The notes beneath the pieces were generated by a model. That model saw only the letters and a list, made by a program, of their open reading frames with translations. It was not told where the DNA came from and did not search any database. The position numbers and the translations under genes were made by a program. A stretch of DNA of 64,000 bases, taken from Eremomyces bilateralis CBS 781.70. Its lineage: Eukaryota > Ascomycota > Dothideomycetes > Eremomycetales > Eremomycetaceae. The DNA lies in the NCBI RefSeq assembly GCF_010015585.1, contig NW_022985070.1, positions 1,200,524 to 1,264,523 of the forward strand. Direction: 5' to 3'. This document shows, in pieces, positions 13,079 through 24,778 of the stretch; the first letter of the stretch is position 1, and each line of letters opens with the position of its first letter.

Positions 13079-13479
13079 ATGCCAGCCTTCGGCAGCAAGA
13101 CATTTCGACCGTCATCATTCAGCAATACGGCTGCGGCACGATATCGATCTTCCCTCCAACGACATCCATTCCTTCTCTTCGGCGCACCCTTCATCCTCAT
13201 AATGGTGGCAGGAAGCTTTTTCCTAACCCCCGCAACCGCTTTGAGATATGCACAGCACGATCGAAAGGTCAAACAAGTTTCGGAAAAGGAGGCAATGGGC
13301 GTTCTGGGGAAAGAGCGGAAGCCCTTTGATATCAAAGAGGAGTACTATGTGAGCATGAGCTACATCAGGACCTCTGTATCTATTCTAATGCGACATAGCG
13401 CCTTGCGGCGAAAGATTTGGACAATTGGGAACAGAGGCGTGTCAAGCGACTTCCGGGTGAGCCAGATGGCGTGATCTGA
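13079..13479 (+). CDS. COX16: Cytochrome c oxidase assembly protein COX16
   Basis: Small mitochondrial inner-membrane protein needed for cytochrome c oxidase assembly, probably at the copper-site (Cox2) stage. Exons 13079-13348 and 13399-13479, joined by a 50-nt intron, give 116 residues, typical for fungi. Residues about 30-54 form the single membrane segment (FLLFGAPFILIMVAGSFFL). The conserved stretch after it includes RYAQHDRKVKQVSEKEAMG and FDIKEEYYRLAAKDLDNWE, where the intron falls just after EEYY. The tail is RVKRLPGEPDGVI. The start ATG at 13079 begins MPAFGSKTFR; more upstream non-ATG codons are ignored. It is divergent from uvsB and convergent with TAD2. Confidence 0.92.
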
Positions 13480-13805
13480 GTTCTTTGCATCTCCGCTCGA
13501 AGTTCCTGGCGGCCCGCCCCGGGTTGTCAAGCCTGCGTCCATCTGGTCTTGCAGTGTGAACGCCATGATCCTACACATACGCTTTATGAACGTATACGAC
13601 CTAGTTTAGCATCCTCCAATCCAAGAATGCTCGCTGTGTCTGCAGAAACAGAACAGCAACCATAAAGATTGAACCTCTCCCGCCGAACATAACGGGCGTG
13701 TGCCGGCGAGTAATAGCCGAGCTATTCGACATCCGGAAAGACCGAGTCTGCGAGTATGATACCCGAGCGACAGGTATTGACTTTTGGTGTTGGAACTGAG
13801 GATCA
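13480..13805. other. Convergent 3' region between COX16 and TAD2
   Basis: About 325 bp between two stop codons; presumably 3' UTRs and terminators. No gene-like reading frame seen. Confidence 0.6.
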
Positions 13806-14603
<798 letters not shown>

Positions 14604-15135
14604 GATTTCAGCATAGTCCGAGCCGAAAGGTCCGGATCTCTCGTGAAAAAGGCGGAGTGGATAATATCAATTGGGTTGTAATTAGTGGAGGAAGTCTGTA
14701 CCACACAGTGTAATGGGGTTGGGTCAGCCGCAGGTCTTTCTCAAAGGCGTATGGGATTTCTGGATTTATGGACGAGTACAGAAAAAATTCCGTCCGATCT
14801 GTTTGTACATTCGCTATATTCAAAAGTGTGTATAAATATAATATGGCTTATGAAATGCAAGGCGATTTGCCTATCCCCGATCGAAATTGCAAGGCGACTC
14901 AGATGCTTCATTTCTCGTCATATCACAATCTTTTCCCTCATAACGACCGCTACATAATAACCATCTTCCAACCGAAATTCCTTACGCCAGCCGAGATCCC
15001 GGAAACCGAAGCAGTACCTAGCTGAACTCCGGAGCTCGTGACAAGTCCACGGTCAAGATTGATGGAACGCCGTCGATAGCCATGCATATGTCTCCCAAAT
15101 TTATATCTCAATTACTCACGCGCGGCCGTCAAGGT
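14604..15135. other. Intergenic region upstream of TAD2
   Basis: About 530 bp, AT-rich around 14790-14960. It holds the TAD2 promoter and the 3' flank of the next gene, which is also on the minus strand. No gene seen. Confidence 0.55.
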
Positions 15136-17589
15136 CTACGAAGCGAGCCACTGACAATGGCAGCTGCCCGGCGGCTCGTCCCTCTTCCTCAGTTCGACTG
15201 ACTCTCCATCCCCCTCAGGGACAAGTCCTTCCCACCTCTTCACCGCTTCCCCTGCCTGCTGTGCTATCGCCGTCACTGCCGGCGTCGGGTTGAGAAATTC
15301 GTCATACGAGGGCTCCGTCTCGTTCAGATAGATGATGATCGGTTTCCCGTTGCCGTCATGCACCGGTTTGACGCCGGCCAGGCCGCCAAGCGACGGAGAG
15401 GTGGTGAAAGCCGAGCTTTCAACGCGTCTGGCTCTCTGGCAGTAGGGCGACGGTTTTTGACCACCTCGGGGTAGACGACGTTCTTCAAAGCGCACGACTT
15501 TGGGGAAAAAGGGGTGAATCACAGAGGAGGGGGATGCGGAAGGGGATGAGGAGGAGAAGGAGGAGGAGGATGTAGGAGGGGCCGAGGACGTGCCTAAGGC
15601 AGGGTCGTCGCGGGGGCTCAGCCAGTTGGCACTTGCTGACGGGAACGCGGTAAGAGTGCTATCGAGATCCCGAGCGTGAGCGAGGAATACAGCGGAGGCG
15701 CTTGTGGGGTCCGGGTGGGTGTCTCCGGTGACAACGCTAGCGACGGGTGTAGGCGATGGAGCTTCGTCCGAAGAGAAAGGGAGCGAGGTGATGGTCGTAG
15801 AAGCACTGCTGGGCTTTGATGAAGCGGCGCTGCTGTCCGAGTTGACGTAGAAAAAGGCTTCGATAAACGTCCGATTCCACACGCAAACCCAGAGGTCTTC
15901 GCCGGGGACGACAGCCGTCCTGTGGAAGGGAGGTGATCGCCGACCCCCGCCATCGCCCACCCATAATTCGGGCTCTGCCTCGGCGTCTCGGGCGTTTAGC
16001 GACGCGGTGAGGTCCTTTTCTTTTAGCAAGACGATCTTATCGTAAGTCGCCTGGAAATGATACGCGGCGCCCCGAGACGGCTCGTTCAGGTCGGAGACGA
16101 GAAGGAGGCGTTGCGGGCCGATTTGCGGGGCTTGATGTCCATACTCCACATGCGGTACCGCGGTATCATCTGTGCCCGGAGAAATTGACACACCGGGGTA
16201 GTTGCTGCCGGCCATAGGCTGGAAGGTCATACGAATTGGAGGCCCGGTGTAGTCGCAGCTCCACGCGCTGACCTGATTCGTATCAGGTAGGCAATTTCGC
16301 TGCGATGACTCCGGGGAGACGCTCAAAGGGAAGGGATATGTCCCGGCCTGGATCATGGGGACTGATGTTGGAGTGGCTATCACCGAAATATCAAATATGG
16401 TGGGGGTTGTGACCACCGTGACGATGGATGGACTACGCGGCGGCATATTAGCAAAGTCACGGGCGGATGAAATTCGAAGCGGTACTCACGTTACACCGCT
16501 CTCCTTCTTCTTGCCAGCAATGAAGCCGCCTAAAACAGATCCAGTGATGAGTGCGGTCAAGAAAATGGCACAGGCAAACCCGCAGAGTAACCAGATTGGG
16601 ACTCTCCCACCACACACTCGTGTTTCCCGTTTCTCTCGCCAGCTTTTTTCTTTCCAACACTTCTCCGCAGCGACGGATGATCCAGAAGATGTTGACGATC
16701 CTCCAAGCCGTGGCTGTAGTTCTAGATCAGGTTCCGGGCTTGTCTGTGTAGAATGGCGTTGAGATGACCGAGGACTGGCGGGGATATCGGCGTCCGGGGC
16801 GATGGACACCCGGGTGATAGGAGCCTGCATGGAAGATTCTGCTTCAGCTTCAGGAGTCGGTGGATTCCCTGGCGGGGCGACCTTTGCGTAAGCTTCATCC
16901 GCATATCTGGAGTATGGAGGGAGCTGTTCGGTATGGCCATCGGGTCCTACAATATCCTGCTCTTCACCATCTGGGCCGACTCTACGGCTAAAAGTCTGTC
17001 CGGTGCCCGGGAAACCGATCGGAATAGAGGCCGGTTGATCGAATCGAGCGGTATCGTCCGCTACAGGCAATACATTCTGCTGGTACAGGCCATACGGATG
17101 ATTTGGTCCCGAGTCCGGTCCGATTGACGCCTGTGTGCGATGTATCGGACCCCTAACTACGCTTGCTGGGGGATCGATGCCACTTTCCCGCGCGAAAATG
17201 TTCGACGACCGATTCGTATACAGTGATGCAGCGCTCTCCGATCGTTGTGGTGCCGAAGGTCGTGATATGCCGCGTCCGGGTGATTGTGTACTCTCGGATC
17301 CGGGCGCGAGATACCCATCTAGTGCTTTCGCAATGCTATTTCTCGGTAATGTCTCTTCCGTGTCGATTGCTCTTCTGTGGGTGGTAGATCTTCTCCGGTG
17401 ACTTGATAACCGCTCGGTTCCTGTGGGAGTGGGCGGGGCTCGAAATTGAGCCTCCTGAGGACTTAGGCTCCTTTGGGAAACGGGGTCGGTCGGTCTAACG
17501 GCATATTCATCGTCAAATACGTTCGGATTGTCTGGCCTTGTGTCCATGGGAGTGCGTTGATGGCCGTCCTGGCTACTCCGTCTCTCCAT
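15136..17589 (-). CDS. Fungal single-pass membrane protein of unknown function
   Basis: Two exons, 17589-16490 and 16432-15136, joined by a 57-nt intron in phase 2, encode 798 residues. The first about 320 residues are polar, rich in Pro, Ser, Arg and Gln, and probably disordered and cytoplasmic. A basic stretch (KCWKEKSWREKRETR) comes just before one clear membrane helix, VPIWLLCGFACAIFLTALIT, so a type II topology (N-terminus in the cytosol) is likely. The external part starts with a Thr/Pro/Val-rich strand, then a conserved-looking globular region with YNLSWSCDYTG-like cysteine content (NCLPDTNQVSAWSCDYTG), FQATYDKIVLLKEKDL and GEDLWVCVWNRTFIEAFFYVN, followed by a Ser-rich linker and a short conserved tail ending CHCQWLAS. 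The layout resembles a fungal family of uncharacterised proteins that I recall under the name DUF7820; that name is from memory and was not checked. Confidence 0.75.
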
Positions 17590-18846
17590 GATGCCCGCAA
17601 GCGGGCACCGCTGGCCCTGGTCGTCCAGGAGCCAACCACTCGATGCCTAGAGAGCTAAGATCGCTTTGTGGAGAGTCGAGACGGGAACAGACGAAACTGT
17701 GACAGAATTCGAGGTTGTAGTGGTTCGTTGATATGAAGCCAGAGGCCGTTGGTAATGCAGTAAGAAAGAGGGAATGGCCGATCGATCACTGGGAATCAAT
17801 CATCAACGATGAATGATCAAGAGACAGCGCGCACGGTTGCGAAGGTGTGCATCCACCCATCGCTGCAGATGATTGACCATTCAATGGCCAGTTTGCCACC
17901 CAGAATGCCTGCACCCAGGGAATCGTGATCAGGGCAAAGTCAAGTGCGGGCTGTAGTAATAATACCGCTCCCTAAGTGGCCAAGTTGCTGTAATAAAGTC
18001 ATCGCTAGTACGGATGTAGTTATTATTAAGATTGATGCGGGTGGGGGATAGCAGGACAACTAGAGCGAACTGTTTTGATTCCTGAATTCCTACCTATTGG
18101 CTATTGTATTCCGTACTACTCGCGCACTGCGCCCATTAGGAAAGAGCATCAGGATATAATTTTGAGCGAGACTGATCGAGCATAAGACGATAATTCGCAG
18201 CGTTGCATAATTCATCCGTGGCTGTATTATTCAACTCGAATTCTTGCTGGGTTGTGAGAGAGATGCCGCCCGCTTCGCCGTTTACGGTTAGTACGGGGTA
18301 CAGTATCTCCAAATTATGGCATACATGATCGGAAGTGAATTGGGCTGCGACGCGAGACCGTTTCATTTCAATTGCTTCTCTTCACTTCAACGGTTTGAAC
18401 CGGCAATTTATCCATCATTGAGATTTGAGTGTCTCGACATTCGTCGTCTCTGACTTTCGATATTGGGATACTCCATTGTCAACGCCACATGATCTGTCCG
18501 TAGTAGACATCCGCTGGCGAAGAAATCTTGATAAAGAACTTGCGAGATATTGGTTCGCATGTGAGGAATAACAACTCAATTGTGTATATGAAACCTTGTC
18601 TTATCGTGGTGTTGATGGCAAGACTGCCCTAATATAAACTCGGTAGCCACAGAACGACGCTTGTGGCTCAAAATCGAAATGGTAGTTTCAACAAAGGAAC
18701 TTTGAAACATAATATTGGCATGATGCTGTCGAACAGTCGAAGCTTTAACTACCTATCATACAGTAGAGAATTGTCGCGGTATTCTTCCCAAAGGCTCTAA
18801 GGGGAACAATGACTCCCATTGGTTTCCCTGTCTTTCGTGCAGCTTA

Positions 18847-18864
18847 GCTACTTGGCCAAGTAGC
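18847..18864. repeat. 18-bp perfect palindrome with overlapping GCCAAG sites
   Basis: GCTACTTGG followed directly by CCAAGTAGC, with the centre between 18855 and 18856. The core CTTGGCCAAG contains the PacC-type hexamer GCCAAG on both strands. It is about 1.07 kb upstream of the ERG13 start and 1.26 kb upstream of the membrane-protein start. Confidence 0.6.
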
Positions 18865-19121
18865 ATGTAAGTAAGTAGGTCATAGCTGAGCATTTTGTTA
18901 ATGGAGAAGTGAGTACCTATCCTCGACCAGAGTTCGTACACGCAATCTTGGGAGGAGATAGGGGATGAGGAGATCTCGATTCTCGAATATCGATGGATGC
19001 TTGAGTCAGTACAGCTTCTAACCGGATCGGAGGACTGGACCGGAGTACGGAGTATGGATGTAAAGATTCCGTTCAAAACTTAGAATGGTCTGATTTCTCG
19101 ACGGTCCATCAACCTCGTTGT

Positions 19122-19140
19122 CATTCGTCATTCGTCATTC
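19122..19140. repeat. Short CATTCGT tandem repeat
   Basis: Two full and one partial copy of a 7-bp unit. No function is apparent. Confidence 0.6.
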
Positions 19141-19930
19141 AGAGGCGCAGCACAATGATTGATGATGAGTGAGAGAATGGACTTTGCGTCTCAGAAAGTT
19201 GAAATCGACAATGGCACTAAGAACAGAGCACAACACACGTACCAGACCGCCCATCCCGGGTCTCCAAAGCGCCAACGCTCCGACATGGTCCCTGGCGCTA
19301 GCGTCCGTTTTCGGGGTCGGAAGTGGAAAAATGCCACCACTGCAAACTGGCCTTCCCTGCTTAGCGCCTGGTGAGGTCGGGGAGTGGCCGATCCCTGGGA
19401 CCGCCCACCAAGGCAGCCGGCACCTAGGCACTACGATGGTGGGGCCGGCGACAGGAACCACCTACCAGGCGTCCAGGACCGCCCGCCGCGCGGCGCACAT
19501 CCCCCTCCATGGTGCTACGGTGCACCAATATGTATGCCATGCGTTCAATTGTTCCATGCGCCACCCATCCCTAGGGAGTTCCCACACACAACTGAACATC
19601 CATCCGATACGGAGCATCAATTTTTCTGTTGAGGACCGGGCCAAACAGAGAGATTGACATTTGGCTCCGACTACTTTCTTGTTATTATCCTGAGGACCTG
19701 AACTTCATCTCCTCTTCTTCCCATCCCGTCACCGACTTTTACTCTTTCATTCTTTTCCTTTCACTCCCTCCGACCCCTTGGACATTCCCATTCTCCCCAA
19801 ATTCTTCTGCTTCAATTGCTCCCAATTTGCCCCAATTGATCCCCACTGCTCCTGCCAACTTCCAGAGCTTCCAGAACTTCCACTCGCGACCAACACCACC
19901 GAACACCGGACCTTGCAACTTTCACCGAAG

Positions 19931-21514
19931 ATGGCAGCCCGACCTCAGAATATTGGCATTAAGGCCATTGAGATTTACTTCCCGAGCCAGGTATGTGTCG
20001 CTACCCCTAGAATGGTGTGGAAAGCTCGACGCAGCACCAGCAAAAATGACGAAGTTCGGAGTACTGACCATCGCCTCTTCGAATAGTGCGTCGACCAGGC
20101 CGAACTGGAGAAGTTCGATGGAGTCAGCCAGGGCAAATATACCATCGGTCTCGGACAGACCAAGATGAGCTTCTGCGACGACCGAGAAGGTATGAAATCC
20201 AATGTTCAGGCGTTTGCACCGTACTAACCGCTCGTTCGCCACAGACATCTACTCCCTCGCCCTGACCTCCCTGACCTCCCTGATGAAGAAATACAACATC
20301 GACCCAAACTCCATCGGCCGCCTGGAAGTCGGCACCGAGACCATCCTCGACAAGTCCAAGTCCGTCAAGTCGGTGCTCATGCAGGTGTTCCAACCATCCG
20401 GCAACACCAACATCGAGGGTGTCGACAACGTCAACGCCTGCTACGGTGGCACCAACGCCCTCTTCAACGCCGTCGACTGGGTCGAGTCCTCCGCCTGGGA
20501 CGGCCGCGACGCCATCATCGTTACCGGCGACATCGCCCTCTACAAGCAAGGCGCCGCCCGCCCGACCGGCGGCGCCGGCTGCGTCGCTATGCTGGTGGGC
20601 CCGGACGCCCCCATCGTGTTTGAGGCGGGGCTGCGCGGCTCGTACCTGGCGCACACCTACGACTTCTACAAGCCGGACCTGACCTCCGAGTATCCCATCG
20701 TCGACGGGCACTACAGCATCAAGTGCTACCTGGAGGCCGTCGACGGCTGCTACAAGGCGTACAACGCGCGCGAGAAGGCGCTTAAGCAGGCCGCCAACGG
20801 GGTGAACGGCGTGCACGAGGCGGACACGCCCTTGGACCGCTTCGACTACATGTGCTTCCACGCGCCCACCTGCAAGTTGGTGGCCAAGTCCTACGGCCGG
20901 CTGCTCTACAACGACTACCTCGCAGACAAAAGCAACCCGGCCTTCGCCGACGTCCCCGCCGCTCTCGCCGACGTGTCCCACGACGCATCCCTCACGGATA
21001 AGACGGTCGAGAAGACCTTCATGGGGCTGACCAAGAAGAAGTTCGAGGCGCGCGTGAAGCCCACCACGAACATCCCGACCATGTGCGGAAACATGTACTG
21101 CGCGAGCGTGTACGGAGGCTTGGCCAGCTTGTTGTCGCTGGTCAGCAGCGACGAGCTGCAAGGCAAGCGCGTCGGGATCTTCTCGTTCGGCAGCGGGTTG
21201 GCGAGCTCCCTGTTCAGCCTGCGGGTCCGGGGCAGCACCGCGGAGATGGCGAAGCAGTTGAACATCCAGGAGCGGTTGGAGGCGCGGAGGACTGTCGATC
21301 CGCAGGTCTACGATGACGTAAGTTTGACCGTGAATTTTTGATTATATGGGAACGCTGAGGTTAACGATCATCGCAGATGTGCAACCTTCGCGAGAAGGCG
21401 CACTTGAAGAAGAACTATTCCCCCGCTGGAAACGCGGAGACGCTTGTCCCCGGCACGTACTACCTAACGGAGATCGACGACCTGTTCCGACGCAAGTACG
21501 CCATCAAGGAGTAG
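19931..21514 (+). CDS. ERG13: Hydroxymethylglutaryl-CoA synthase
   Basis: Condenses acetyl-CoA with acetoacetyl-CoA to HMG-CoA, the second step of the cytosolic mevalonate and ergosterol pathway. Four exons, 19931-19990, 20087-20189, 20245-21317 and 21377-21514, give 457 residues, the normal length. The start [20 protein letters not shown] and the next exon [19 protein letters not shown] match the family. [15 protein letters not shown] contains the catalytic cysteine that forms the acetyl-enzyme. [21 protein letters not shown] holds the catalytic histidine region, and [16 protein letters not shown] and [15 protein letters not shown] are further motifs. The coding sequence is distinctly more GC-rich and C-ending than its neighbours, as expected for a highly expressed gene. 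The leader is CT-rich. The last exon ends in RRKYAIKE. Confidence 0.96.
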
Positions 21515-23046
21515 GTTTGGGATTGGGTAGGATTGATGACGACCATTGAAAACGACGGGTGGAAGATGGAAAACGACGGGTAAAGGATTCGCACGACCAT
21601 TTGGGTGTCCGGTGCCCTTTTTCTCGAGCATGGGGAGAATTTTGACTCCATCTCCTTCGTCTGATCCTTCTCTTCGGAGGGACGGGAGCGGTTGGCACGG
21701 TGGTTCGGAGCATGGCTTACTAGACGATACCATTGCACTCATAGACCCGGCGGACGATGGACAGACGGTGGCTTGGAGAACCATAGGTTAATAATAATAA
21801 ATGTGTCCCGATTTCGATGGATTTGTATGTTCTGACGCTTCCTGCTTTGGCGAGGGAGTACTATTCATCAGGACGGTATGGTGAGACGAGAATGTGTTTC
21901 GGATTCCGCAGTCACGGTCTATTCCGTCACCTGTCACTTATCATGAGTGTCACAAGTCACCTGTCAACACGGTAGAAACTGACAAACACGATGGAGTCCT
22001 TTCTTCTATCGAACTGTCGAACTGTCGAAGCGAAACATCAAATAGATTACGGGATACTCTCATCTACTTGCCATGATCATAGGCTATTCACAGCATCCTG
22101 ACTATTCCTCGCTCCTGAGTCCCTGACAGTGGCTGATTCCCTCTCACTCAACCCCGTGGAGGCTGTGCATTCGATGTTTCTTAATCCCCTCCTGTCAAAG
22201 TGTCAATCCCCTCCTGTCTGATCCTCAGATCCTCATCCCCGCCAGTTTCTCACCTTCTGCTTATCGAACAAGCCTTACTGAATCTGTCGTAGCCCCGAGC
22301 CGGACGATTGGCTGCGATCAAACACCGGCAGGCATCCCCCTTGCAGCGTTGCACCTGGATGCAGGAACGCTTCCTCCTTGGCGACGATCATTGGCCGAAC
22401 CTCCATCTCGAAACACCGTCAGGGGGACGGTTTTCCGGGCAGGTGGCCGCGCTTTATCCTGCGCTCTTCTCTCGGACGCCTAAAAGCTCAGATCCTCAGG
22501 CCCTAAGCAATTTGGCTAATCCGAATTCTTACTGTAATAGGTAGTAATTCTCTAACGAGACCGCTAGCAGTGGGGTGACGAGTCCGACGACTGACCAGGG
22601 AACAAATCCTGAGCCGGAAACTCGGAGTCCCCTTCATTTCTTCGCCCAATACCCTCCATCTCCACATCCTCACCACCATCCTTTCTCTCCAATTCATCAC
22701 TCTCTTTCGCATCGGGTAGACGTCACGGTCACTTTGCTCCCTTGCTGAGCAGGAAGTCTTTGTGGAATTTGTATTGCAAGGTGCTCTTTCGCATCAGTCG
22801 CTCTCTTATCAGTTATCTGTGATCTGATCTATCTCTCGTTTTGCTGTCATCGTACACCCCCTTCCTCGTGCCATTTCGCTCACTTTGCACGCCGCCTGTG
22901 TCGCGCTGCTATACCCTCATTTCACCGTCGCGAATTCAGTACGAGTCTACTCTCCCGCAAATCAGTGTCTGGAACACTTCGCACGCGGTTGACTTTCATT
23001 TAACCCTCGAAATCCACTCATATACTTCCTCCCCCCAACCATCACG
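21515..23046. other. 1.5-kb intergenic region between ERG13 and the CRH gene
   Basis: No gene recognised. GAAAACGACGGGT occurs twice (21548-21560 and 21569-21581) just past the ERG13 stop. Short repeats of GTCACCTGTCA and CGAACTGT lie around 21930-22030. The last 280 bp are CT-rich leader sequence of the CRH gene. Confidence 0.55.
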
Positions 23047-24327
23047 ATGTACTCTCTCGCCTTCCTTTCCCTCGCTCTCCTCTCCCTTCTCCCAACCTCC
23101 CTCGCTCAAACCCATACGAATTGTGACCCTCTCACACGGACCGATTGTCCTGTGCATACAGCGCTGGGGACCAACGCGACCTTCGATTTTCAGAAGCACC
23201 AAGCGGACGATAAAGTCTGGAACACCACCAACGGGAAGGTGAATTTCACCCCCGACGGAGCCCAGTTCACCATCAAAGAGCGGCTGGAATCCCCCACCAT
23301 GCAATCGACGTTTTACATCTTATTTGGTCGTGTGTCGTCTATTGTCCGGGCCGCCCCCGGCCAGGGAATTATCAGTTCGGTGGTCATCCAGGCGGAAACA
23401 TTGGATGAGGTACGACCTTTCCTGAAACCAGACTCCTCGATTGGCATCGATATGGAATCGACGGCATGAATGCGGCCAAATGACTAACCTGCGTGCACAG
23501 ATCGACTGGGAATGGCTCGGCTCCAACACGACCAGCGTGCAGAGCAATTACTACGGCAAGGGCGACGAATCTTATGGGGGCCGCGGCGGTATCCATGATA
23601 TGGTTGACCCGACGGCCGACTATCACAACTACACCACCGTCTGGACCAAGGAAAAGCTCGAATGGTGGCTCGACGGCAACATCATCCGCACTTTGAAGTA
23701 CGAGGATGCAAAAGACGGTACTCGCTTTCCCCAGGTACGTTCATAATCTCACCGTCCTCGAGACCAGAATCCTAACCATGCCGTCTGTAGACCCCCTCTA
23801 CCGTCCGTATTGGCATCTGGCCGGCCGGCGACCTGCAGAACCCCGATGGCGTCCGAGAATGGGCCGGCGGCGATGTCGACTACAGCAAAGGGCCTTTCAC
23901 CATGACTGTCCGGTCCGTCTACGTCGAGGACTTCACCTCCGGCGCCACGTACGCATACGGCGACACCTCCGGCAACTGGCAGTCCATCATCGTCACCCAG
24001 GGAGAGTCCGAGGCCGCCAAGGAGATCTACACGCCCCATGGCGTCTCCGGCCGCTGGAATGCCCTGCCGAAGACCACGCGCATCGCCATCATCGCCAGCA
24101 GTTTAGGCGGCCTGGCCCTCGTGCTGCTCGCCATGACGTGGTGCTGCATCCGGCAGCGCCGCGCCGGGAAGAAGGAGCGCATCATCGCTGACGCCGAGTT
24201 CGCCAAGGGCGAGAACGAGCTGATGGATTATCGGCGGCACATGCAGAACGGTGGGTTCGCGATGCAGGGGGGCGTCGGCCACGCTCCGCCGCAGCCCGTG
24301 TATCATCTACCGAATAATCGATTCTGA
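23047..24327 (+). CDS. CRH-family cell-wall transglycosylase (GH16)
   Basis: Chitin-glucan crosslinking enzyme of the Crh1/Crh2/Utr2 group, which transfers chitin chains to beta-glucan in the wall. Exons 23047-23409, 23501-23734 and 23791-24327 give 377 residues. Residues 1-21 are a signal peptide (LAFLSLALLSLLPTSLAQ). The GH16 catalytic motif DEIDWEWLG, with its nucleophile and acid/base glutamates, is split by the first intron right after the first Asp-Glu pair. WNTTNGKVNFTP, IHDMVDPTADYHNYTTVW, WWLDGNIIRTL and WPAGDLQNPDGVREWAGG are typical CRH segments. NxT/S sequons suggest N-glycosylation. Near the C-terminus is a membrane helix (IAIIASSLGGLALVLLAMTW) followed by a basic cytosolic tail of about 65 residues, so the protein looks membrane-anchored rather than GPI-anchored. 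No chitin-binding module is seen. Confidence 0.92.
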
Positions 24328-24778
24328 CGAACCGGAGAATCTACGCGTGGAGCTATGTGGTGATGGACGATTTTACTAACGTTGGATATTCTTTGGGTTG
24401 GTGGGTGTGGATCTGGAGTTAAATGATCTAGACTCGATCTAGGAGACGGTCGATCGCAGCCTCTTATTTTTGAATGCGCATTCAGCGCATTTGTCTTTTC
24501 TTCCGATTTTCGTACAAGCCTCCGCCCTCCGCGAGCGTTTGTCACTTATTCTTCCTCTTCCTTGGAAAGGGGACACGACGATTCTCCGCCTGGTTCGACT
24601 TTGACAATCTCGAGCAGAAGTGAGGGATATCAAGATGCCGAGCGTCATCGGTTCGCCCGCTACTATCTCTGCACAATGTTGAGGCCGATGGAATGTAAAT
24701 AGAGACGGCAATCGACAATATTTATGTCATCCACTTGAAGTTCCACATTCTCTCCATTTCGGTATATCCTTTTACTGA
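24328..24778. other. Convergent 3' region between CRH gene and FAD oxidase
   Basis: 450 bp between two stops. Nothing gene-like; presumably 3' UTRs. Confidence 0.55.

Larger units (their letters stand above)
17590..19930. other. 2.3-kb intergenic region upstream of ERG13
   Basis: This contains the divergent promoters of the membrane protein gene and ERG13. An ATG-started frame of 76 codons at 18136-18366 (minus) has no recognisable motif. An 18-bp perfect palindrome lies at 18847-18864, and CATTCGT repeats lie at 19122-19140. The last 230 bp before ERG13 are strongly CT-rich, as is usual for fungal core promoters and leaders. Confidence 0.55.

Noticed and set aside
13360-13578. Short minus-strand gene overlapping the COX16 last exon
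   Set aside because: It is antisense to a confirmed exon and has no family resemblance.
18756-19076. 106-codon minus-strand frame upstream of ERG13
   Set aside because: It starts with a non-ATG codon and shows no protein features.
20124-21161. 345-codon frame antisense to ERG13
   Set aside because: A by-product of the strong GC-ending codon bias of ERG13; low-complexity Val/Gly/Ala/His protein.
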